Positions 44,185-50,032 of a DNA stretch of 50,032 nucleotides are shown here, piece by piece (positions within the stretch are counted from its first letter, which is position 1; each line of letters opens with the position of its first letter). This stretch comes from Aromatoleum tolulyticum (GTDB lineage: Bacteria > Pseudomonadota > Gammaproteobacteria > Burkholderiales > Rhodocyclaceae). The translations under genes and the position numbers were made by a program. The notes under the pieces were generated by a model, which did no database searches, was not told the DNA's origin, and saw nothing but the letters and a program-made list of their open reading frames with translations. The stretch spans positions 1 through 50,032 of the forward strand of contig NZ_FTMD01000025.1 of the NCBI RefSeq assembly GCF_900156155.1, written 5' to 3'.

Positions 44185-45609
44185 ATGAAACTGATCACGC
44201 CCTTGGGTGCGTCCCTTCGCGCATCCCTTAGCGCATACATGCGCGCCGAGCGCATCGCGCGCTTCGGCCGCCACGGCCTGCTGGCGCTGGGCTGCGTGCT
44301 GGTGCTGTCGCTCTTCGGCTCGAGCTTCTGGCAGGCCGGCACCAGCCTGCAGGCACTCGGTGACCTGCAACGGCACGCCGAGCGCACCGGGCGCGTCGAC
44401 AGCCTGATGATCCAGCTCGTCGAAGCGGAGAACGGCGTGCGCGGCTACCTGCTCACGCGCAACCGCGCCTATCTGGAGCCGTACCTCAACAGCCTCGCGA
44501 CGGTCACCTACACGCTCGACGACATCCACCTAGACCTCGGCAAGGGGCCGGAGAACGAGCAGATTCTCGCCCAGCTCACCGGGCTCATCACGCTGCGCAT
44601 GCGCATCCTCTCCGACGAAGTCGAGCGCGGCCAGCTCATCGACCGCTCGGCCTCCGCCGATGGCCGGCGCTACATGGACGAGATCCGCAAGACGCTGGGC
44701 GAGATCAAGCGCCGCACCCGCGTGCAGGGCCAGCAGTCCTTCGAGGCGTCGATCGCCCACGTCGACCGCACCCGCTGGGTCGTCGCGACGCTGGCAGGCG
44801 GTGCGCTCGCGCTGCTGGTGGTCCTGTTCCTCGTGTTGCGCGCCCAGGTGCGTCTGCGCGAACAGATCACGAGGCTGCTCGCGCAGGAAAACGTCCGCCT
44901 CGAAAGGCAGGTGCGCGCCCGCACGGCCGAGCTTTCCGACCTCGCCAGCTACCTCACCAACACGCGCGAGGCCGAAAAGGCGCGGCTCGCGCGCGAACTC
45001 CACGACGAGCTGGGCGCCTTGCTCACCGCCGTGCGCATGGACGTCGCGTGGATCGCCCGAAAGCTCGACCCGGCCGTACTCGCGCCGCACCGCGAACGCT
45101 TCGACCGCCTGTTGCGCACGCTCGACAGCGGCATCGCGCTCAAGCGCCGCATCATCGACGATCTGCGCCCGCCGCTGCTGCAGGAGCTGGGTCTCGTCGC
45201 CGCGCTGCGCACGCTGGGCGAGGAATTCGCGAAAAATACCGGCATCCAGGTCGCGCTCGACCTGCCCGACGGCGACCTGATCCTGCCGCCCGAAACCTCG
45301 CTCGCGCTCTTTCGCATCGCGCAGGAAGCGCTCACCAACGTGCGCCGCCATGCGCAAGCCAGTCATGTCGACTTGTCGCTGCGGGTCGGTCCCGAGCGTC
45401 TGCAACTCGCCGTGGCAGACGACGGCGCAGGTTTCGACGCGGACTCGGCACACGGCCGACACGGCCTCGCGGGGATGCGCCACCGCGTACAGATGTTCGC
45501 CGGCGACTTCGCGATCGACAGCCGTCCGGGAGAGGGCACGCAAATCCGCGCGAGCCTGCCGTACGAGGGTGTCGTGCAGCCAGAACCGGCCACCGACGCC
45601 GCTCAGTGA
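44185..45609 (+). CDS. CHASE3-type sensor histidine kinase (HisKA_3/NarX-like)
   Basis: Membrane sensor kinase of 474 residues. TM1 lies at about 30-50, a periplasmic CHASE3-like domain (LVEAENGVRGYLLTRNRAYL near 78-97) runs to TM2 at about 199-219, then a coiled linker. The phosphorylated histidine is His273 in ARLARELHDELGALLTAV, and the ATP-binding domain shows RIAQEALTNVRRHAQAS (N-box), DDGAGFD and HGLAGMRHRV. The signal is unknown. It is convergent with two response-regulator genes whose 3' end it overlaps by seven bases, and these are its likely partners. ATG 44185 has GGAG upstream. Confidence 0.88.
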   Translation: MKLITPLGASLRASLSAYMRAERIARFGRHGLLALGCVLVLSLFGSSFWQAGTSLQALGDLQRHAERTGRVDSLMIQLVEAENGVRGYLLTRNRAYLEPYLNSLATVTYTLDDIHLDLGKGPENEQILAQLTGLITLRMRILSDEVERGQLIDRSASADGRRYMDEIRKTLGEIKRRTRVQGQQSFEASIAHVDRTRWVVATLAGGALALLVVLFLVLRAQVRLREQITRLLAQENVRLERQVRARTAELSDLASYLTNTREAEKARLARELHDELGALLTAVRMDVAWIARKLDPAVLAPHRERFDRLLRTLDSGIALKRRIIDDLRPPLLQELGLVAALRTLGEEFAKNTGIQVALDLPDGDLILPPETSLALFRIAQEALTNVRRHAQASHVDLSLRVGPERLQLAVADDGAGFDADSAHGRHGLAGMRHRVQMFAGDFAIDSRPGEGTQIRASLPYEGVVQPEPATDAAQ

Positions 45610-46013
45610 GTCCCGGTGGCCGCTCGGCGCAGGAATTCGACGTAGTCGAGCAGGGCGTCCATCTCCAGTGCCTTGTCGAAGAAGCGATCCACCCCCAGCG
45701 TGCGGCAGCGCTCGCGCAGGTGCGCGTGGGCGTGGTTCGTGAACACCGCCGTCGCCGGCCGGCCGTAGCGCTCGGGCTTCGCCCGCAGCGCGCGCAGCAC
45801 CCCGAGCCCGCTGCCTTCGCGCAGGTTGAGATCGACGATCGCCAGGTCCGGGCGCCGCTCCTCCAGCGCCGCCAGCGCCTCGGCCTCGTCGCCCGCAACG
45901 GCGACGACCGCGACGCCCTCCAGCTCCTCCAGCATCGCGCTCAGCAGACTGCCGAGGAGCGGCGAATCCTCGATCAGCAGGATTCTCAGCGGAGCGTGAG
46001 TGTGCGGCGCCAT
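45603..46013 (-). CDS. Stand-alone response-regulator receiver protein
   Basis: Receiver-only protein of 136 residues. The acidic pocket is LLIEDSP (15-17), the phosphoacceptor is Asp61 in DLAIVDLNLREGSG, threonine lies in AVFTNHAH and the lysine in RFFDKALEM. Without an output domain it may act as a phosphate sink or modulator for the neighbouring kinase and NarL-type regulator. ATG 46013 is chosen over an upstream in-frame start that reads through basic, unrelated codons. It follows the NarL-like gene by 13 bases. Confidence 0.82.
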   Translation of the reverse strand: MAPHTHAPLRILLIEDSPLLGSLLSAMLEELEGVAVVAVAGDEAEALAALEERRPDLAIVDLNLREGSGLGVLRALRAKPERYGRPATAVFTNHAHAHLRERCRTLGVDRFFDKALEMDALLDYVEFLRRAATGTH

Positions 46014-46026
46014 CGTCCTGCCGCCC

Positions 46027-46662
46027 TCACTCCACCAGCAGCCCGTGCCGGATCGCGTAGGCTGCGAGCTCCGCATTGCTCGCGACCTCCAGCTTCTCCA
46101 GCAGGCGCGACCGGTAGGTGCTCACGGTCTTCACGCTCAATGCGAGCGAGTCCGCGATGTCCGTCACCGACTCGCCGCGCGCCAGACGCAGGAACACCTG
46201 CAGCTCGCGGTCGGACAGCGACTCGTGCGGCGGCGCCGTACCACCGCCCGCCAGCTCCTCCGCGAGCAGCTCGGCGGTGCGCGCCGACACGTAGCGCCGG
46301 CCGTCCGCCACGGTGCGGATCGCGCGGATCAGCTCTTCGCGCTCGCAGTCCTTGCACAGGTAGCCGTCGGCGCCGTTGCGGATCATCGCCATCGCATAGC
46401 GCTCCTCCGGGAAGCCCGACAGCACCAGCACGCGTACGCCCTCGAAGCGTCGGCGGATCGCGCGCAACACGTCGACACCGCTCTGGCCGGGCAGGGCGAG
46501 GTCGAGCAGCACGACGTCGCACGCCGTCTCGCGCAGCGCGTCGAGCGCATCCTCCCCCGAGGCCGCCTCGAAGGCGAGCTCCAGGTCCAGCTCGTCCGCG
46601 AGCATCTCGCGAAACCCCGCGCGCACGATCTGGTGGTCATCGACAATGGCGATCCTGAGCAT
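46027..46662 (-). CDS. NarL/FixJ-family response regulator
   Basis: Two-domain regulator of 211 residues. The receiver has acidic residues in IAIVDDHQIV, phosphoacceptor Asp54 in VVLLDLALPG, and the lysine in GYLCKDCE. The C-terminal LuxR-type helix-turn-helix is LSDRELQVFLRLARGESVTDIADSLALSVKTVSTYRSRLLEKL near 150-190. It is a transcription factor, probably phosphorylated by the kinase encoded on the opposite strand at 44185-45609. ATG 46662 has GGGGAGG upstream. Confidence 0.92.
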   Translation of the reverse strand: MLRIAIVDDHQIVRAGFREMLADELDLELAFEAASGEDALDALRETACDVVLLDLALPGQSGVDVLRAIRRRFEGVRVLVLSGFPEERYAMAMIRNGADGYLCKDCEREELIRAIRTVADGRRYVSARTAELLAEELAGGGTAPPHESLSDRELQVFLRLARGESVTDIADSLALSVKTVSTYRSRLLEKLEVASNAELAAYAIRHGLLVE

Positions 46663-46750
46663 TCAGCCTCCCCAAAAATTGCACCTGCCGAATTAGTCAG
46701 CCGAAACCCCGTTTCCGTTCGCGCACCCCATGCTCCCGCCCGCACCCCAC

Positions 46751-46846
46751 GTAGGGCGGGAGGAGCGAAGCGTATCCCGCCAATCCAACGCACGGGGCCG
46801 CTCCGGCCCCTCTGATACATTCGGTCTTCGGCCCCTCCCTCCCTAC
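46751..46846. repeat. Dispersed repeat family B, copy 4 (degenerate)
   Basis: GTAGGGCGGGAGGAGCGAAG on the left resembles copy 2, and the right end CTCCCTCCCTAC is a degenerate form of CCGCCCTAC. The last bases include CTA at 46843-46845, which is the TAG stop codon of the Lrp/AsnC gene on the minus strand. Confidence 0.65.
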
Positions 46847-47313
46847 GCATCCCCCACCGGCAGCGCCTGCCGGTCCACCACCCGCCGCAGCACGAAGCTC
46901 GAATGCACCCCCGTCACGCCCGGAATGCGCGTGATGCGGTTGAGCAGCAGCTCCTGGTAGGCGTCCATGTCGCGCACCACCACCTTCAGCTGGTAGTCCG
47001 ACGCCTGCCCGGTGATCAGCAGACACTCCAGCACCTCCGGGATGTCCAGCACCGCCGCCTCGAAGTCGGTGAAGCGCTCCTGCGTGTGCCGGTCCATCGA
47101 GATCTGGATCAGCGCCATCAGCGTCAGGCCCAGCGCCTTCGCATTCACCTGCGCGCGGTAGCCCGCGATCAGGCCGGATTCCTCCAGCGCCCGCACGCGC
47201 CGCAGGCAGGGCGAAGGCGACAGGCCGATGCGGTCGGCCAGATCCTGGTTGCTGATGCGTCCGTCCTGCTGCAGTACGCGCAGGATCTCGCGGTCGTAGC
47301 GGTCGAGTTCCAT
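46843..47313 (-). CDS. Lrp/AsnC-family transcriptional regulator
   Basis: Regulator of 156 residues. The N-terminal helix-turn-helix is LDRYDREILRVLQQDGRISNQDLADRIGLSPSPCLRRV (residues 3-40). The C-terminal RAM/AsnC ligand domain shows MALIQISMDRHTQERF, PEVLECLLITGQASDYQLKVVVRDMDAYQ and IPGVTGVHSSFVLRRV. Divergent position relative to leuA suggests control of leucine synthesis or amino-acid response, as for Lrp, but this is inferred. ATG 47313 starts the domain; the long upstream in-frame extension is antisense to leuA. Confidence 0.9.
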   Translation of the reverse strand: MELDRYDREILRVLQQDGRISNQDLADRIGLSPSPCLRRVRALEESGLIAGYRAQVNAKALGLTLMALIQISMDRHTQERFTDFEAAVLDIPEVLECLLITGQASDYQLKVVVRDMDAYQELLLNRITRIPGVTGVHSSFVLRRVVDRQALPVGDA

Positions 47314-47482
47314 GGGATTGCCGGATTGTTGTTGGGTGTTCGTATATATATCCGCAAATGCTGCGACAGCGCAATAATCTGCCAAAAAATACGTTGATGC
47401 ACTGCAAGAACGCAAGCCTCTGCCAACGCCTTTTGCGTAACATGCTTCCCATCGACAACGACATTCAGCCCCGGACCCCATC

Positions 47483-49180
47483 ATGTTGACCGACCCGTCC
47501 CGCAAGTACCGCTCCTTCCCGCCGGTGAACCTCCCCGACCGCCAGTGGCCCGGCCGCGTCATCGACAAGCATCCCATCTGGATGAGCACGGACCTGCGCG
47601 ACGGCAACCAGTCGATCTTCGAGCCGATGGACGCCGCGAAGAAGATGCAGCTCTTCCACACGCTGTGCGACATCGGCTTCAAGGAGATCGAAGTCGCCTT
47701 CCCGTCGGCGTCGCAGATCGAGTTCGACTTCGTGCGCGAGCTCATCGAGGGCAATCACATCCCCGAAGACGTCACCATCGAGGTCCTCACCCAGGCGCGC
47801 GAAGAGCTCATCCGCCGCACGCTGGAATCGATCCGCGGCGCGAAGCGCGCCATCGTGCACGTCTATAACGCCACCTCCGAAACCTTCCGCGACACCGTCT
47901 TCGGCATGACCAAGCCGCAGATCGTCGAGCTCGCCGTGTCGACCGTGAAGCTCATCAAGCAGCTCGCCGCCGAACAGCCCGAAACGCAGATCACCCTCCA
48001 GTACAGCCCCGAGACCTTCACCGCCACCGAACTCGACTTCGCGCTCGAGGTCTGCAACGCGGTCACCGAAGCCTGGGGCGCGACCCCCGACAACAAGGTC
48101 ATCCTCAACCTCCCCGCGACGGTCGAGGTCGCCACGCCCAACATCCACGCCGACCAGATCGAGTGGATGCACCGCAACGTCGCGCGCCGCGACAGCGTCC
48201 TCATCAGCGTGCATCCGCACAACGACCGCGGCACCGCCGTCGCAGCCGCCGAGCTCGCCCTCATGGCCGGCGCCGACCGCGTCGAAGGCTGCCTCTTCGG
48301 CAACGGCGAGCGTACCGGCAACGTCGACATCGTCACGCTCGCGCTCAACCTCTACACCCAAGGCGTCAATCCGGGCCTCGACTTCTCGGACATCAACGCC
48401 GTCGCCAGAACAGTCGAGCACTGTACCCAGCTCCCCATCTCCCCGCGCCACCCCTACGTCGGGGACCTCGTCTTCACTGCCTTCTCCGGCTCCCACCAGG
48501 ACGCCATCAAGAAGGGCTTTGCCGCTCACAAGGCGGATCAGCAGTGGAACGTGCCCTACCTTCCCATCGACCCGGCAGACGTCGGACGCAGCTACGACTC
48601 GGTGATCCGGGTCAATAGCCAGTCCGGCAAGGGCGGGATCGCCTACCTGCTCGAAACCGAATACGGCATGGTCCTGCCGCGGCGCCTGCAGGTCGAATTC
48701 GCCGCCGTCGTGCAGAAGCACGCCGACACGCACAAGGGTGAAGTCATGGCCGCCGACATCTGGCGCCTGTTCTCCGAAACCTACCTGACCAACGACAAGA
48801 CGGTGCGCTACGTCGCGCATCACCTCTTCGAGCACGGCGACGCGCAGGGCATCCGCCTCACGCTCGACGTCAATGGTCAGGAACACACCCTCGTCGCCGA
48901 AGGCAACGGCCCTATCGACGCCGCCGTGCGCGCGCTCCACAGCCTTGGCATCGAGCTGCAGGTGCGCAGCTACGAAGAGCGCTCGTTCGGCAGCAGTGCC
49001 CAATGCGGCGACGCCCGCGCCTACGCGCTGATCGAAGTGGCGAAGCCCGGTGCGGGCGGCGATTGCTACGGCGTCGGCATCGACGAGAACATCGTCACCG
49101 CGTCGATCAAGGCTATGGTGAGCGCGCTGAACCGCGCCGGCGGCGCGGCGCTCGCGACGGAGAGGCCGCACGCGGCCTGA
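47483..49180 (+). CDS. leuA: 2-isopropylmalate synthase (long form, LeuA2)
   Basis: Cytosolic enzyme of 565 residues condensing acetyl-CoA with 2-oxoisovalerate, the committed step of leucine synthesis. [16 protein letters not shown] near residue 35 is the catalytic start of the barrel, [20 protein letters not shown] near 235 holds the metal-binding HxH, and [14 protein letters not shown] near 268 completes the site. The C-terminal LeuA dimer domain (about 430-550) is the leucine-sensing region. The form lacking the typical LeuA1 N-terminus and starting [17 protein letters not shown] is the actinobacterial/proteobacterial LeuA2 type. ATG 47483 has no strong ribosome site. Confidence 0.94.
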   Translation: MLTDPSRKYRSFPPVNLPDRQWPGRVIDKHPIWMSTDLRDGNQSIFEPMDAAKKMQLFHTLCDIGFKEIEVAFPSASQIEFDFVRELIEGNHIPEDVTIEVLTQAREELIRRTLESIRGAKRAIVHVYNATSETFRDTVFGMTKPQIVELAVSTVKLIKQLAAEQPETQITLQYSPETFTATELDFALEVCNAVTEAWGATPDNKVILNLPATVEVATPNIHADQIEWMHRNVARRDSVLISVHPHNDRGTAVAAAELALMAGADRVEGCLFGNGERTGNVDIVTLALNLYTQGVNPGLDFSDINAVARTVEHCTQLPISPRHPYVGDLVFTAFSGSHQDAIKKGFAAHKADQQWNVPYLPIDPADVGRSYDSVIRVNSQSGKGGIAYLLETEYGMVLPRRLQVEFAAVVQKHADTHKGEVMAADIWRLFSETYLTNDKTVRYVAHHLFEHGDAQGIRLTLDVNGQEHTLVAEGNGPIDAAVRALHSLGIELQVRSYEERSFGSSAQCGDARAYALIEVAKPGAGGDCYGVGIDENIVTASIKAMVSALNRAGGAALATERPHAA

Positions 49181-49228
49181 CGGGGCGGAAGCGCGGGGGC
49201 GCTTCGGCGCCCGTGCCCTGCCGATCGC

Positions 49229-49255
49229 GGGGGCGACAAATTGGGCGTCGCCCCC
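49229..49255 (+). terminator. Stem-loop after leuA
   Basis: GGGGGCGAC (49229-49237) and GTCGCCCCC (49247-49255) pair perfectly over nine bases around a nine-base loop, 49 bases after the leuA stop. The following GTCCGTTTC is only weakly T-rich, but the position supports terminator function. Confidence 0.6.
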
Positions 49256-49632
49256 GTCCGTTTCAACACGCGTGCCGTGCCCCGAGCACGCATGCCACTC
49301 CTGCCCGGCGTCGAGTTCATCGGCGACCTCCCCGCACTCTCTGCGCGGCCCACCCCCGCGACGGCCGTCTATCCCTTCGCAGACTTCCCGCGCTGCACCG
49401 TACTGATCGAGCATCAGGATTCGCCCTGTTGCGACCGCCGACCGACACCTTTCATCGACCGAACCGTAGTTTGTAGCGCCGGACGTTTCGCATGAGAAAT
49501 CATGGGGTTGCGCAAGGCTGGATGCGGTACGCCGTGAGCATTTGACAAGGGCATACCGCTCGGCTAAGTTCAGTGAATCCGACACACAAGACGCCAGCAC
49601 ACGGAGCACTGGCACGGCGTCTCACGTCACGA
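49256..49632. other. Gap with no recognised gene
   Basis: This 377-base stretch before the right-hand IS copy has a short open frame on each strand but no family resemblance, no good ribosome site, and mixed base composition with lower GC to the right. AGACGCC and GGCGTCT around 49587-49621 can form an imperfect hairpin. It may be remnant DNA at the edge of the mobile element. Confidence 0.4.
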
Positions 49633-49674
49633 TAGGCCGATTCCGTCTAGCTCAATATCGACGGATTCGGCCTA
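49633..49674. repeat. Long imperfect hairpin next to the right IS copy
   Basis: TAGGCCGATTCCGTC (49633-49647) and GACGGATTCGGCCTA (49660-49674) are inverted copies matching at 14 of 15 positions with a 12-base spacer. It ends ten bases before the IS boundary and could be a terminator-like barrier or a remnant of another small element. Confidence 0.6.
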
Positions 49675-49687
49675 CTACAACTGTTAG

Positions 49688-50032
49688 CAGGGTGATGCAA
49701 AACCCAGTGAACGAACTGACGAGTTGATTGTCATAGAGGCATTCCCGAAACTCCCGTCCTGACAGCGATGCGCGGCCAACTCGATCCCCAGTCCTCGATG
49801 TTCCATTACTTCTCGCCCGAGTCGCGCGTGCCCGCGGATCATCCGCTGCGGCGGGTGAAGAAGCTCGCCGATCGGGCGCTCGCAGCCATTTCGGCGGATC
49901 TGAATGCGCTGTATTCGAGTGTCGGACGGCCGTCGATCCCGCCCGAGCGCCTGCTCAAGGGGCAATTGCTGATCGCGCTGTACTCCATTCGCTCGGATCG
50001 GCAGTTTTGCGAGCAGCTCGACTACAACATTC
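49688..50032 (+). mobile_element. 5' part of an IS5-like insertion sequence, cut by the window end
   Basis: The element begins at 49688 with CAGGGTGATGCAAAA, the reverse complement of the terminal repeat at 313-327, and is preceded by TTAG (49684-49687), a YTAR-type target. An 80-base leader leads to a transposase reading frame that runs off the window. The orientation is the same as that of the left copy. Confidence 0.8.
49768..50032 (+). CDS. IS5-family transposase, N-terminal fragment
   Basis: From ATG 49768 an open frame of 88 codons runs to the window end without a stop. MRGQLDPQSSMFHYFSPESR, VPADHPLRRVKKLADRAL, and GRPSIPPERLLKGQLLIALY are the conserved N-terminal DUF772-like block of IS5-type transposases, followed by SDRQFCEQLDYNI. 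Together with the C-terminal fragment at 3-173 this is consistent with two copies of the same element, though no overlapping coding sequence is available to compare. Confidence 0.82.
   Translation, partial: MRGQLDPQSSMFHYFSPESRVPADHPLRRVKKLADRALAAISADLNALYSSVGRPSIPPERLLKGQLLIALYSIRSDRQFCEQLDYNI

Noticed and set aside
49241-49495. A small plus-strand gene downstream of leuA
   Set aside because: The 84-codon frame overlaps the leuA terminator hairpin, has no ribosome site and no recognisable similarity.
47465-49615. A 716-codon open frame on the minus strand over leuA
   Set aside because: It is the antisense of the clear leuA gene. The translation is low-complexity, rich in Gly, Asp and Val, and resembles no family; long antisense frames are expected at this GC content.

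Overview
The window looks like chromosomal DNA of a high-GC betaproteobacterium, most likely of the Azoarcus/Aromatoleum/Thauera group (Rhodocyclales). That is a judgement from gene content and GC-rich codon use, not from a phylogeny. It carries about 45 genes and no rRNA, tRNA or CRISPR array that I can see. Both ends lie inside IS5-like insertion sequences in the same orientation: the window opens with the 3' end of one transposase and closes with the 5' end of another. The inward-facing terminal repeats of the two copies match over 15 bases and both abut TTAG.

Left part (0.5-9.5 kb): a YeiH/TauZ-type putative sulfate exporter, thiS-thiG, then a taurine module. The module has a clear sigma-70 promoter, tauX-tauY (taurine dehydrogenase), tauABC (ABC importer), and a Tat-exported molybdenum sulfite dehydrogenase with its small cytochrome c (sorAB-like). 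Together they could import taurine, deaminate it, oxidise the released sulfite and export sulfate. The C-S bond-cleaving enzyme Xsc and a regulator are not in the window.

Middle left (9.5-22.8 kb): divergent argP and argO/lysE; a secreted protein with four cysteine-framed repeats; a lectin-like secreted protein; a FUSC-type membrane protein; ChaC; a CHRD protein; an AHSA1/SRPBCC protein; a lone ammonium transporter with sigma-54 and NtrC sites; an EamA transporter; and a translationally coupled trio of CPA2 antiporter, GCS2-type carboxylate-amine ligase and class I glutamine-amidotransferase hydrolase.

Middle right (22.9-34.2 kb): a small lipoprotein, a GT4 glycosyltransferase paired with an LpxH-like phosphoesterase, and a ribbon-helix-helix protein. 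Next comes a six-gene operon, hyfB-C-E-F-G-I-like. Its large subunit has serines where [NiFe] hydrogenases have the first CxxC. This matches the poorly understood energy-converting hydrogenase-related (Ehr) complexes rather than a hydrogenase. An FMN reductase and a DoxX protein follow.

Right part (34.3-49.2 kb): a minus-strand glyoxylate-to-glycerate cluster (gcl, hyi, glxR, ttuD, a GlcG/HbpS-like gene, pyk) with a palindromic promoter upstream of gcl; five small envelope proteins including an orphan MlaC and an EF-hand protein; a CHASE3 histidine kinase convergent with two response regulators; and an Lrp/AsnC regulator divergent from leuA. Four kinds of short dispersed repeat sit in intergenic gaps, and in three places they appear to supply a gene's start region or stop codon.
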